NCBI GenBank assembly: GCA_029953675.1
Contig: JAMWBK010000004.1
Coordinates: forward strand, 2,480,001-2,544,000
DNA length: 64,000 nt
DNA from: Rhodosorus marinus
Taxonomy: Eukaryota > Rhodophyta > Stylonematophyceae > Stylonematales > Stylonemataceae
Direction of reading: 5' to 3'
Shown here: positions 32,251 through 44,766 of the stretch, in pieces
Numbering within the stretch: position 1 is the stretch's first letter
Layout of the letters: every line of letters begins with the position of its first letter
Translations under genes and position numbers: made by a program
Notes under the pieces: model-generated
Databases searched by the model: none
What the model saw: only the letters and a program-made list of their open reading frames with translations
Told to the model about the DNA's origin: nothing

Positions 32251-34334
32251 TTGCTCGTTTCGTCTGGATGGCCGAATGTCAGGCGGTGGGGTGCGGTCCT
32301 AATCTTTCCAACACTAGATTCGAGAGACTTGGAAGAGGTGTAGAAAACAATCTCTGATCTGGTCGGAGTGTTGTGCAAGTCCCGTGCACTGCTTACAAGG
32401 GTCTCTTCGCGGACGTTTCCTGGGGTTTGTGCTGGAATTTGATTGCTCCTCTTCTACTACCACAATCTGGTTTTGGAGATATTTGCAGTCGTGCTAGCTA
32501 GGGTCCTTGGCATATGACTCAGAAACTTACAGACAGAAAATTATCTTATCCGATAGCCGATTCACCGGCCTCGGGGGCAGACCTGGATCATCGTTGACTT
32601 CCGCGCCGTGCCCCGCAGTTCCCTCGCAGAACAGCCCAGCGATCCGTTCGCTAGTGCGATCCCAATTCGACCACAAGTCAAAACCCTCCAGTGCTGAAAA
32701 ACTTCAAAACTATCAACGTGCAAACGACTATACTCAGATCGATGTACATCCTCTGGAATCCGGAACCGGAACAGGCTTCTTCCACGCCTCTACAGAATAC
32801 AGCCCCGCACTCTCAGCCCCAAAGTCAGAAAAGTCGAGCTATGCAGTGTGCCCGAGCCGGACTCTGGTCGGAAATCACAGATTCCACTATGAAATTTTAC
32901 TGAGCATGATACCTCCCTTACGAATTTTACAAAACGCGATACCTTTTTCAATAAATACATCGAAAATATGAGTAAACATGAATTCACTGTTTTGCTTTAC
33001 CCCCTCAACGATGAAATCATCCGTTTCTGACCCGTGAAGAGGGGATTTAATTTTTTTATTGGGGGGGGGGGATCCACCATAAGAATGCAAGTATTTCTCA
33101 TTAATAAATACAGGTCCATAAAATTTCCGTGCTTATTCCCAGGGGGTAGACAAGTTCCCCTTAACCCCACGAATATTTGAACCGTGTTGTTTTCGAAAAG
33201 AATTCTCATATCACCAATTTATCAATAAAAAAACATATCAGAAATTTCCAACTTGAAAACCCCTTAAAAACAAAACCCTCCGGCGGTCGCCTCCAGTCCT
33301 ACACCCCCCCTTCTTTTTTCCCTAGCTCCTCTCATCCCCCCCCTCCGCTTCAGCAAAAGTCTCATTTTTACCAAAATACGCACTTGGCCACATGTAGCAA
33401 TCGACTAATCGTATCTCCATGCAAGAGCCTCGGAGGGGGGGAAGACAAAATCTGACACGCAATGTGTCCCCACCCATTTTCAGCTTTTTCTGTTAATACT
33501 TAGTGGGCAACACCATTGGCCAAAGAATTGCATGAAAGCGTCATCTGTCGACAACAATCAATATTATATTGACTGATCTTATCATCGTTTATATTAAATA
33601 CCAAAACATATCAATCTTTTATAATGACTGAATTTTGGATGACACTTGAACGTCTGTGTGAAAACCCTGTGCTAACTTCGTGCCGGGAAGGGAAGGGATG
33701 GCAGAGCGACACCACAACCTCTTTTCTAGTTTTCCTCTAAGAAGAACGTCAGGTGTGGTGAAATCTGACTGTTTTCGTATTTTGGGTTTGTTTTTATTAT
33801 TATTGTTAATATTATGTAGGAAACTTAGAGGGAAGGCCTTTTTTGTATTGCGCTTGCTTGTGTGGGTTGTCGGAATTTCCAGAAAGAGACAACGACGTAT
33901 TGTCGATGGGTGGGACCTGGTTTGCATGCTTTTAAGAGGCTTCGCATCGTAGATTATCTCTTAGTTTGTTCCTTTGGCTTTTCTGGTGTTGGGTGGGGTG
34001 AGGCGGGAGGGGGAAGGGGGAGGGGGGTTGCAGAGTAGGATTTTCTGGTGATTTGATTTGGGAACGTTTGTTGTCGTTTGTGGATGTGGGAAGCGGGTGG
34101 AGAGAGGAACTGGGATTTCATGAGGTTCCTCGCTGAGGGACATGTGAGTTCTTTGGGTGATTTCTTTGCTATTTGAGGGGTGTGACTACGTTGGTTTGTT
34201 GAGGGGAGGATTTGAGCTTTTGTACTCACAACCATCCTTTTCTTCGCTTAGTAGTGGGGCTGTGGTCTGTGCTTGTGAGTTTTTTTTGGAGTTTGGGTGT
34301 CGGGCTTCGGACCGACGAGGGAGGTTTAGCAATC
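32251..34334. other. Intergenic upstream of the formin gene
   Basis: About 2.1 kb with no conserved gene. A G run is at 33060-33070, C-rich tracts lie at 33300-33350, AT-rich sequence at 33480-33620, and G-rich sequence at 33990-34040. The last 200 bases are the likely formin leader. Confidence 0.4.
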
Positions 34335-36649
34335 ATGGCGTCCACCGCTGATATGGAGACAATTAAGCTGAATCACATTCGGCGAAGCCGCGGAAAACGC
34401 ACCGAGAAGATCGTCTTGGAGGAGCGCCTGGGACCTGAAGTAATGAAGCGGTTGGAGGCGATGGCGCATGAATATGTAAGATTTGAGCGAGGACAGTTTG
34501 GATTCTACATTGACCCTGCTAGGTATGCAGTTCGTCAGAGGCAGATCGGCCCCATGGGTCGCGGGCGAAGAAGACAGGTTATTGCCGGTGTGGATAAGGA
34601 CGGAAACGTTATCAAGGCTTGGATTGGAGTTGACAATAGGCTTGAACGTGGTGGCAAAGGAGAGATGATCAACATCCCTATGGATTTCGAGAAAGCCGCC
34701 CTCGGTGGATCTGACTTCGGACCAGGAATGGGTCCTGGGGAAGGAGGTGGAGGCGGTCCTGGTGGTGGTGCTGGTGGAGGGCGAAGGAGGAGGAGAAAGA
34801 AGAAGGGAGGCGTCGCAGATTATAGTTCCGACGAGGAAGGTAGCGAGCTTGACTCAGACGAAGATTCAGACGACTCGTCTGGTGACTCTGATTCGTCGTC
34901 CAGTGGTGACGACGAAAACGGAGTTCCAGATGCCCCAGAAGATGGCCCAGAGGCTGCGGCCGACGGACCTGGTGCTGCGGCAGCCGCTGCTGCCGCTGCT
35001 GCAGATGGCAAGGGCCTGACTGACAAAGAAATACAGGACAGAATTGCTCCGCCTCCACCCAAGCCGGCTGGTGCTCCTGTGAGTGCAAAAGCAAATGAGA
35101 GAATCGGTCGTCAGAAGAAGCAACTGCAGTGGGTCAAGATTCCGAACAACTTGATACCGGGAACCGTGTGGCAGACCAAGGTCGATGACTCTCGGGTTCC
35201 TATTAACATTGAGGAGCTGGATGACCTCTTTGGTGTCGATGCTACACCTAAGTTCGAGTTGAAGAAGGAAGAGATCAAGCCGGAGGTTTTGCCTCACAAG
35301 AGAAAGCACAACATTAATATCTTGCTCGCGAACTTGAGATTGAGTGCGAAAGAAATCCTTGACGTCGTGCGAGTGCCTACTTACATGGATCTAGAGCAGA
35401 GTGCTCTGCAGGCGTTGCTTATTATCTGTCCGTCGCCGGAGGAAGAGGCGCTGTTCAAGGAAAACATGGCGCTCAAGGATCAAGTAGACTCCACCGATCA
35501 GTTTATGTTCGAGCTCATCCAAATGCCAAGTCTTCGTGGAAAGATTCTGTGTGCCTTGGCTGCGAAGAGTTTCAACGAAGAAGCGTTAGAAGTTATTAGG
35601 CAAATGGACACTTATTCGACGATCCCAGATGAGGTATGAACAATCTACCCATTGATATGATTTATATGGGTTACGCTGTCGGGGCGTGACAACTTGCTCA
35701 CGATACTATGTGCAGCTCTTGATCCCCTCCGTTCTCATTCGTTTTTGACAATGCTTCGTGTGCAATAGATTATGAACTCGAACAAGCTTGCAAGAGTTCT
35801 GGAAGTAATTCTCGCACTTGGGAATACTCTCAATTCTGGAACTAACAAAGGAGGTGCTCATGGCTTCAAATTGGAGGCCCTGGCCGCCATTCAGACCGTG
35901 AAGGATTGCAACGGACAGAATCTTCAGGATTTCCTCATAGAATTCTTGGAGAACGAGTACACGGGCCTACTCCCAATCGACGATATGCCAGCACTGCCGC
36001 AGTCCGAGTTCATTTCGCTGGATGGTATTAATGACAATGTTCAACATTTGCTCGAAAGCATAAATTCTGTGAACTCCCAAGTCAAATCTGTCGGTGCGGA
36101 TCCAACGTTGGTAAAGTTCAAGGCGGAGATGGAAACCTTCCTTGTGGACGCCAATAAGGTATGGGCCGTATTTTTAGCTTCAGTGAAGTTTTTTATTTCG
36201 AATTAGCTTTTGCACTAGTGCTAAGCTCTGAATCGTTATGTACCGCTCAGGCAAGAGAGGAGATCGTTTCGCTTAAGGGTTTCATGGAGAAGAAGCTTGA
36301 GGAGTACATGGCGTACATTGGAGAACGAAACAAGAAGTCGCGTAATCGACAAGAAGATACGATCCGATTGATTCGGGAGTTCCTGATAGAACTCAGGGAT
36401 GCGTTAACCAAATTTGAGGAAAAACAAGCCAGGAAGAACAAGGGCAAGGGCACCGACAAGAAGAAGAAGGCTGAGGAACGGAAGAAGAAAAAGGAAGACA
36501 AGGATGGGGTGAAGGAAGCCATGGAGGTGAAGGCCGAGGTGAAAACCGACGAAAAGCCCCAAACTGTTCCACCTCCGCCTCCGGCCCGACCAACGCCCAC
36601 AGATGGAATACCCGTGCCTCCTCCTCCTCCTCCCCCAATGGGATTGTAG
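34335..36649 (+). CDS. Formin (FH2 domain) with C-terminal polyproline tract
   Basis: Three exons, 34335-35633, 35769-36158 and 36251-36649; all introns are phase 0 and the product is 695 residues. FH2 dimers nucleate actin filaments and stay on the barbed end. The FH2 core spans about 264-640: QLQWVKIP and GTVW at the lasso, then EELDDLF, RKHNINILLANLRLSAKEIL, LGNTLNSGTNKGGAHGFKLEAL (the conserved GN-x4-G-x6-GF-x3-L segment) and a coiled-coil tail. Upstream are about 120 residues of unknown fold, a Gly/Arg/Lys-rich patch (135-160), an acidic Ser tract and an Ala run. Only a minimal APPPPKPAGAP precedes FH2. The profilin-binding-type proline runs (VPPPPPARP, VPPPPPPPMGL) are at the extreme C terminus, after a Lys-rich helix; normally FH1 precedes FH2. 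No GBD, PTEN or transmembrane domain is seen. Confidence 0.92.
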
Positions 36650-38059
36650 GTGTGGTTGCTGGATGGGAACCCCCCACACCGCGCTGTGCGCCAGCCATGA
36701 GGGCATGAGTTTCAGGTTTTGGTGGTCCAATTGTTCATTCGAAATATTTCCCTTCTTGGAACTCAACCACCGAGGACCGTGTAGAAAGCCAGACAGGAGT
36801 GTCGTACCCCAGAAGGAAAAAAGTGAAAAATTTTACAAATCTGTAGTATTAGTTGCTGAGCGTTAGAGGCCGGCATCCAGCGCGCATGGATTGTCCCAGC
36901 CGCAATCAAAAGCCAAATAGGCTCCCTGGCTTGGCTGCTTGGACGCTAAGCAGCTCTCGAATTAGACAGGAAAAAATACCAAACCGAACGTTGCACTGCT
37001 TCATACGTCCAGTTTCAACGCACGCATTTTCTCATCTCAAGTTCCAGAGATAGCTGACTGCAAAACCCCTCATCGTGACGAAGCACAGAAGTCCCTAACC
37101 CCAATGCCGGTTGCTCCAACGTCCTTATTGCACAGAGCTAGAAAACGGCAATACGCCGATGAGGATAAAACAGTGTTCGAAGCTCCTTAATCCTCAAGCT
37201 ACAGTATTGCTAATCCGCGGTGCAAGCGCTCGCTCGCTTCCTCTGCACGGCGGCCAGAGAAAGTTACGGATGAGTCCGAATCTGCGCTCAAGGGAGGCGC
37301 TCGTCGTGAAAGCAGGATGGTACGGACCAACATGGACTGCAAAACTTCCCCAATGACTTCGCCACCACCCGTTCACAATAACCCCTCCAAACGGTCAGCT
37401 CCCGCAAGGTAGTCAAAACCACGAAATATTCAATCAACGAACAGGGACACTAACCATTGCACTAACTAACACATCAAATGCCCTCAGAGATTTCCCAAGC
37501 CGACCGACTCCAAAAGCCATCTAGCTATGCTTTTCTGTAACATCATAGATGGCTAGATAGTCTGGGGTTAGAAGGCTATGGACGCTCCTAGAGAATTAAA
37601 CGATGTCAACAAAGCAGTTCACAAGCTCACAAGCCCAAAAGAAGAATTTATTCCAATGGTTGAGACCCTGCAACCTCAGAGGTACGAACACTGGAAACCG
37701 TCTCTTTGGGCAACGACCGCCGTTTTGGTGCTCTTTTTCTGTTTGGCTTTTTCCTTAGATTCTATTGATCGGGAAAACGAAAAATTTGGCGTTACACATT
37801 TTATCACAAGTGATTCTATTTTTTTTTCACTTGAAAAATGGAATGGTTTCGAGGGTTTCCTGATCTCATCTCTTTTGTCGCGGTGGGGACGCTGTGGCAC
37901 ATTCAAAGAGCTTAGGGTGGTCTGTTGTTTGCTGCTTTGGTTTGGGGAGGGTTTGCCGTGGTGTTGTATTGCTCTCCTTTTTGTTTTTTGTTTTTGTTTT
38001 TGGTTCCCCTTTCTTAATTCTTCTGAGTAAATGCTGCCATTGTTCAATGATAGAGAACA
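36650..38059. other. Intergenic between formin and water dikinase genes
   Basis: About 1.4 kb. It contains an 8-base inverted repeat (37516-37553). An ATG at 37578 opens a frame (MDAPRELNDVNKAVHK...) that could be a 5' exon of the dikinase gene, but I found no splice join that keeps the frame from its best donor (GTACGA at 37681). Confidence 0.4.
37516..37553. repeat. Short inverted repeat
   Basis: GCCATCTA (37516-37523) and TAGATGGC (37546-37553) are exact complements with a 22-base spacer, so they could form a hairpin. It lies 500 bases upstream of the dikinase start. Confidence 0.6.
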
Positions 38060-41000
38060 ATGTCAGGTATCAGAGCCGAGTTTACTGTGAAGTGCAGCAC
38101 CAAATTTGGAGAGAATGTGGGGATAATTGGTTCAGACAGGGCGCTTGGCAGGTGGAAGACGAATGGCGTGGTGAAACTCAATACGAATGAGAGCGCTTAC
38201 CCATCCTGGTCATGCCAAGTCGAGATACAGGGAGAGGGAGAGGTAGAGGTGAGGTCAATCGAGAATTCGAGTCTGCTTGTTTGGTTTGAGGGAATTTCCT
38301 GACTGAGTAGCTGAATTGTCTGGTCTGTTTTCCTGCTTTTTTAGTACAAGTATGTGATCCTCAAGGGTAATAGGATAAAGAAGTGGGAGCTTGAAGGACG
38401 GAAGAACAACCGAACAATCTTGATAGAGAGAACTGAGGCTGGTGGTTCTGTCGTCAGGGACGACGGAGAGTTCAATAAGCTCCCGTCTGACCTAGTACAC
38501 CAACCGGCTGCTGTTTCCGAGGAGAGAACAAATGGAAATGTATCGGTCGGAGATGATCGTCAACAGGTTGCTCGTTTTTCCCCATCTGAAGGCAGCTTCC
38601 TCAGTCATCTTCAGAAGGAGAGTAGTACATCCAGAAGTTGGAGGAAGCGCCTGTCCTACATCAGGGCGCTTCTGAGCGATCCGAACTGTGCCGCTCAAAA
38701 TGCCTTTGACCCGAAATCGCTAAACGATCTGGCCATCGTTGTTGTATACCTCACGTTTGTGAGCAGCGGTGAGCAATCTCTACGTTCCAGAATGATTCTC
38801 CACTCTGCTGAAAGGAATACAACAATCGCTTGCGACGACAATGACGATAACGGTGACGATGACGACTTTGAAATTGCGGGTCGGTCATATATCAGGTCAA
38901 ATTGCATGCGAAGAAGATGGATCCCACTACAGACCGAATCATCACGCGAACGAAGCACGAAAGATCGAAGAGGCGCTTTCTCAAATCTCCAATGACCAAA
39001 ACGCGTATCTCATCCGAAAGATCTATCCGTTGCTCCCGTCGTACCGTAGCGAATTCACGGCTTCAGTCCCGCTGACTAGAATTCGTGATATTGCGCACAG
39101 AAACGACATTCCTCATGAGCTCAAACAGGTAAACAATCAGACCTGACTAAAACGAGAACCCAATAGACAATGAGCCGATGCTAAACGAATGCGGTTCTTC
39201 CTGCTCTTGGGGGAACTAGGAAATCAAACACACGCTTCAGAACAAGCTGCACCGAAGCGCTGGACCGGAAGACTTGGTTACAACAGAGAACCTGTTGAAT
39301 CGAATAACCGCACCCGGAGCCCAGTATTCTGGTGGTAAGTCTGCCAGTAGTCATGACTTTCTACTTGAATTCTCCCGTATGAGCCTGCATACTCGGTCCG
39401 TCTCAAAGCTATGGATGGATGCTGCTCAGCGATCGGTCAGAATGCCATGCAAGATGTTCATGGTCGTGAGCGTGCTCATGAGATTATCTGAGCTCACCCT
39501 GTTCAAATACTTTATTCACAATAGGCTTTGTCAGTGAGTTTCAGATCTTCTATCGAGAACTTCGTGAGTTCTTCAATGCCACGGACCTCGATGAGAACCT
39601 CAAGGAGCTGATGCAAAAGGAAGAACCTAGGAAGTCCTCCTTCGCTGTCCTGAAGGAGTTTCTAGACCTCAAGAGCGCCGGAGTTAAAGCAATTGTCCAG
39701 TTGGAAGCTCTTCTCAATTTGAGACGCGAAATTTCATATGCGATGAACGATTTGGAGCCGGGGGAGGTATTGCAAAGTTGATCCGATTGTTTTTCCTCCG
39801 GCCTTGGCAGGCGCCGGATGGAAGCAAGCACTTATGGCTGGTATTCTTTTTCAATTCAGGTGATGCAACGGGTCCGATTGGTCGATATACAGCTCGAAAA
39901 ATTTTCTTTTGTCCTCCTAGCAGGTATCAACAATACAAATCTGAAGTGGGCTACAACCCTGCACGCTATGAGTCTCGCACTGGAGGGAATTAAACTCTCC
40001 GGGGTTCAATCTGTCGAAGCCGGGTCCATACTCTCTGAGCTTAAACTCGTGTCGGAATCTGATCCGCTTCGGGCTAAGGCATCTGCCGAGAGGTGTGTTC
40101 GCTTCTGCGATGATTTCACAAAGCAGACTGCGGAGCTCTTCGAAGAGTCTGTTAAGGTCGTCGGCGGTGCCTTCAACGTCGAGCAACGAGCCGTGAGCGT
40201 TTTTATCGAAGCGGTACGTGACTGTCTTGACGGTTTGACTCGAAATGCGTTCACGGATTTCATTTCAGTTAGTTTGGTTTTTGCTGATCTTCAAAGTGGT
40301 CCTCACATTTTCCAGGAGGTTCGTTCGACCGTTGTTTTCCAGTTTTCCCGGTTGGCCTCATGGACTATGCGGAACGTAAGGACGCTTCTAGGACAACCTC
40401 CGTGGGACGTACTCTTTCCCGGCACAGCGACCGGCTCCTTGCTTTTCGCACAGAGCATCTCTGAGATTCCAGAACGCGAGCTTCAGCAGCCGCGTGTTGT
40501 CGTATTGGATCGGGCTGAGGGTGATGAAGACATTCCGCAAGCGATTAAGGGTGAGACTTGGAAACGAACGGCCCAAACCAGCATTCAATCACGTCCTTCT
40601 TGAACTTTGACCAAGAATCCCTCTGACTGAAAACCAGGAATCGTTTTGGGACATGAACTTCCTCACTTGTCCCATTTGGGGGTCCGTGCTCGGCAAGCCA
40701 AGGTGGTATTCATCAACTCTGAGGATGCGACTGTTTTTAAGGATTTCAAAAAGGGCTGGGTCTCAAACGCGGAGAACTTGGTTAAACTTGTTGTCAGCCT
40801 CGGCGTGGATTCCCTGAGCATGGAGGATGCTGCTGATACGAGAGCGAAGGAGGACTCTGATACTCGTGATAAAGTTGTAATTGATATACCCGATCCAGTA
40901 GCCAAAAGAGCGCTGGTCGTTGCAACGACGGATGTGAGGATAAGTACGATATACGCATCTTCCCGTCGAATGAGTTTTAAATTATTGTGCGCGACGTTTC

Positions 41001-42115
41001 TGGCCTTCCTACAGGTTTCAAAGGAGTCGGCTGGGACAAAGGCTAGCTCTGCAGGAATTTTGGAAGCAGCGGCAAAAGAAAATCAAGACTTTGAAGTTCC
41101 TCGCGGAGTGGTAGTCCCGTTTTCCTCGTTTCAACGGGCGGCGCTAGCAGGTAATCTTACTCGTGTAAAAGACGGACTTCAAAGTTTCCAGGTCCCTCAA
41201 TATTGCGTGTTCAAACGGCGCAGGAGGCCCGGAGTTGGACTACTTCGGCATACTGCAAGGTTTCGATGAGCTGAGCTTGGCAGAAAAGGAAACACGGGCT
41301 GAAGCAGTTGCAGCAACTATTCTGTACAAGTTCCCCCTCAACCAAGACATTGTGCGCAAGATTCAAGGGGTAGGCTGAAGCTGTCGACTGTCGCTTTTAC
41401 TAATGCTAACAAGCTACCTGACAAAGACAAGTTCCTGCGTCAACCTGGTTCTCAGAATTTCGGCAAGGAGACTCTTCTCATGGTCCGCTCGAGCGCGAAC
41501 TGCGAGGATCTTGAGGAAATGTCCGGTGCTGGTCTGTACGATTCCTTCGCAAACGTGCCGGTGAGCGACAGGGGTGCCATCGCCGAAGCTGTGCGTAAAG
41601 TCTGGTCATCATTGTGGACGAAACGGGCCGCTCTATCCCGGTCTCAATACAAAGTCCCCCATGAGAAGGTTGTCATGGCGGTGCTCGTTCAGGAGATGTT
41701 AGAAGCCGAGCTTTCATTTATCATGTTTTCCAACAACCCTATAAACGGGGCAACCAACGAAGTCTACATCGAGATGGCAGTTGGTATGGGGGAAACTCTT
41801 GCCTCCGCCGAAGTTCGAGGATCACCTTACCGACTGGTGTACAACACTGATACGGATAGAGCCGAAGTTCTTGCGCTGGCTTCCTTCTCCTACAGTTTAG
41901 AACCTGGAGGCGGCAATCTCGGACTTGAGAAGAAAGCCGTGGACTACTCCACAGTGAAAATGACGACCAGCTCCGACTGGAGAGAGGAGATGACAAGAAG
42001 ACTTGCTAGAATAGCAAAGTTCCTTGAAGCTCACTACGGTAAACCACAGGATATAGAGGGCGTCGTGGTTGGTGAGACTATTTATCTGGTGCAGTCTAGG
42101 GCGATGGTTAAATAG
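38060..42115 (+). CDS. PWD: Phosphoglucan/glucan water dikinase with N-terminal CBM20
   Basis: Eleven exons: 38060-38248, 38345-38768, 38896-39128, 39220-39334, 39525-39766, 39860-40213, 40316-40550, 40638-40933, 41015-41150, 41224-41369 and 41456-42115, giving 1009 residues. The enzyme transfers the beta-phosphate of ATP to glucosyl units of (pre)phosphorylated starch, loosening granules for breakdown. Residues 5-100 are a CBM20 starch-binding domain ([18 protein letters not shown] ... YKYVILKG ... WELEG). Then come the PWD-specific DGSHYRPN and [20 protein letters not shown] blocks, the swivelling phosphohistidine domain ([18 protein letters not shown]) and the C-terminal PEP-synthase-like ATP-binding domain ([15 protein letters not shown] ... 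VQSRAMVK). There is no room for a transit peptide before CBM20, suggesting a cytosolic enzyme, as in red algae with cytosolic floridean starch. The intron 41370-41455 and the start (a 5' exon might be missed) are the least certain. Confidence 0.93.
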
Positions 42116-42236
42116 GGGATGCCAGCAGCAGAATGAATCCCTTCCACATTGGAACGCTGTAGTGATGCCTGGCGCGCAAGAGGAGACCTCAAGGTCTTGC
42201 ACTGTGTTGTTCCATCTCTTCCTTCTTTGTTCTTAT

Positions 42237-44766
42237 TTACACAATGTACCCTTGATGTACATAGAACAGTAAACACGCAGTTTCCTGCCGGCTTTCGTCT
42301 ATATAAGGACAGTTGGATTGCATGGGTATGAGACTACCGTGACTGTACTCGTACCACAGACCTGTCGATGGTTTTCTACATGGAAGCGACGGAAAGGGCA
42401 GTCTTGGGGTGTGAGTTGAAGAAAAACTAACCGAGCCAATCATCTGTACCATACCTGAGATCAGCCTCATAGTGTCCTTTGGCGTGCACGTCGTTGCGGC
42501 GTACGATACCATGCAGTCTGTATCTTGCGCATACTTTCCTCTCACTTGCACTATTCTTCCTAACGTCCTCACGGTCCTCACGGTCCTCACGGTCGTTCAG
42601 ATATTTACACAAATCAAAAACTCTCTCCGTCAAGTTCCTCTCGGCAACCTCATCGTCATAGATCCTGATACACTCGCCGTCGGCTAAACCTGATCGTAGT
42701 TGACATGTTTTCTCGCTATCTACATCCATCGCAGCATTTCCCTGCGCCTCCTGGATTCGAATGGTTCCAGATTCCTTGACTTCCTCCGCTGAGCCGGTTC
42801 CACTGGTGGTGTCTTCAGAGTCGATCGCCTCTACCGAAAGTGATCCGTCGCCCTCGCCAGATGAGAAGGTGTCTTGTGTTTCATTATCTCCGTCATTGTA
42901 CTTTGGTTCTATAAACAGGTCTGGTCCTAGCGCCTTTGCGGCGTACTCTTCGAGGTTAATATACATTGGAAATGATACTCGATGATTGATGATCGCGGAT
43001 GTCGAATCCTTTTCCACACTTTCGGAGCGTTTGAGATGAATGATGAGCACTTGAGGGAGGACATCTATTGACGACAACAGGTTGCAGCGCTGGCTTGAAC
43101 ACTCCGTGCAGGTTTTCGCCACTGGTTGCGGGGCAAAATATTTTCTCACCGCCTTGACGAGCGAGATCCTCAACTTCTTCGAGTTATCTTCAGGTAGACT
43201 GACGTTCAGATCCTTCAGAACTTGCCGTTGAGACTCTCCGACGTGTTCACACTCCGAGCACTTGTATTCGCGCTTGACCACGCAGGAAAATGACTTCGTA
43301 ACAGCATTCGCTTCTCTCGGCGACATGGTGTTCTTCAAGCTTAATTCGGCAAGTTCATGCTCCATCTGCATCAGTGACAATCTCAAGAACTCGTGTACAT
43401 CTCTACCGGACTCCTTGCCGTGCTCCAACACTAGGCCGAGTTGACCTTCCGGATTCTCCACGCCCGCCCGCGACAAAGGTTCTTCCGCAGTGCTCGCTTT
43501 TGCCTTTGGCGATCGCATCGTATTTCTGAGCATCGAAGCACACAACGTGCCTGAGCGATTTCTTCCCGTGCTCCTGTGTGATCGCCGTAGAAGCGCATAG
43601 AACACGTCCAAGTTCATCAGCGTTTCCAGTATCGTCCTCGTTGGACATTCGTTCCACAAGGTCTCCATCTCGGCTACCATCGACGTGGTAGCATCTTCCT
43701 CGCCACCCGAGGCGACGCCCGTCCCTGTTTCCTCCTTTGCGTTATCGTCAGTCATGTCAACGGTTGCCGCTTTCAATGCTCCCACGACTGATGTACTCTC
43801 TTTCGCGTGGGGTGTCCCGCTCTGCCCACTTGGTCGTGAGTAGAAGTCCTCGTCAGCGACCGTGGGCAGACGCCCGTCATCTCCATCCAGCTCGGCGTTT
43901 CTTTCGCATGTCGCTGGTCCAGTTCCCTCGGCCTCAACTGTCGCCGTGCTTTTGCCTTCCTGTCCATCCACTTGAACGACGATCGCGACCTTATCATCAG
44001 TACTGCAGTTCTGCTTCGGCTTTCGTTCAATTGCTGCTTTTGGAGAACTGGACTCTCCTTGTCTAATGCTTTCGTTTTCGCTATCCAAGTTGACCACTTC
44101 GTCCTCACCATCAGGGACCTTCGAGGCCCGAGCCATCCCACTCGGTGATGTCGACGGCGAGTGCAAGTCCTCTGCACTTGCGAACCTCTGAGAACGCTGA
44201 GGCAGATCTGATCTTCTTTTCTTCATTCTTCTCGACCTCTGGTTGGAAAAGTCTCGATCGACGATCTCCATTTTAGTCCGTCCTCTCAGAGATACGGCGC
44301 CACTGTTTACTCCTTGCTGCCTCTTGTTTCTCTCGGGAGTGGACATTCTGGAAGCGTCATTGTCCCCCTCGAGCTCAAACTTTGACAACAGTTTGGTTTC
44401 CAGCGCACGTCTCATGAGCAGGCTACTCGGCCAGTACTCAAAGTGCGGAGAAAGTGTAAAGTTCGTTCCGTCGGGTAGCCAAACCGACAAGCGCTTGGAT
44501 TTCTCCATTCGCTCCAACGAAATCACCTTTTGCAAATCTCTGATCCTGTAAACGTCGTCTACCTTCTTCGACTTGACCATGAACCAGTTCTTCTCGATCT
44601 TGAACGTGCCCTCATAGCTCGTGACCACCGCTGACCTCGCAGCCAGCGAATGCTCAAGCTTTCCACGGACAATCAGGCCTCCAGGTTGAAAGCCAGATGC
44701 GTCCACATCTTCATCGCTAAGTTCCATAACATCCACTCCATCCTTCCTTCTACCTCGGCTTCTCAT
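42237..44766 (-). CDS. Ubiquitin-specific protease with PH-like N terminus and degenerate Cys box
   Basis: Two exons, 44766-42432 and 42361-42237, giving 819 residues. Residues about 30-125 (LIVRGKLEHS ... SLERMEKSKRLSVWLPDGTNF ... LLMRRALETKLLSK) resemble the USP37-type PH-like domain. A disordered acidic/Ser linker follows. The USP fold comes next: Cys box TLWNECPTRTILETLMNL, then RDVHEFLRLSLMQME, a zinc ribbon (C-SE-C ... C-TE-C), VLIIHLKRSE and the His box (YRLHGIVRRNDVHAKGHYEADLR). Exon 2 supplies the last strands, LWYEYSH and ETACLLFYV. The Cys itself is kept but the GNTCYMN-type surroundings and the usual Gln two turns later are lost, so catalytic activity is doubtful. A (GAGGACCGT)n in-frame run codes for DREDREDRED near the His box. 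The 3' ends of this gene and the dikinase are 121 bases apart. Confidence 0.85.

Noticed and set aside
37578-38030. Upstream frame from ATG 37578 as a membrane protein
   Set aside because: After the first 35 codons it is a run of hydrophobic residues from T-rich intron-like sequence, with a good donor at 37681; no join to the dikinase keeps the frame.
39767-39859. A short extra exon ([10 protein letters not shown]...) in the dikinase gene
   Set aside because: It would require a 19-base intron or a frame break; reading the whole stretch as one 93-base intron keeps the frame and aligns with plant PWD.
40214-40315. In-frame extension within the dikinase ([13 protein letters not shown]...)
   Set aside because: It is bounded by GTACGT and a CCAG acceptor, and removing it restores the conserved block, so it is an intron without stops rather than an insertion.
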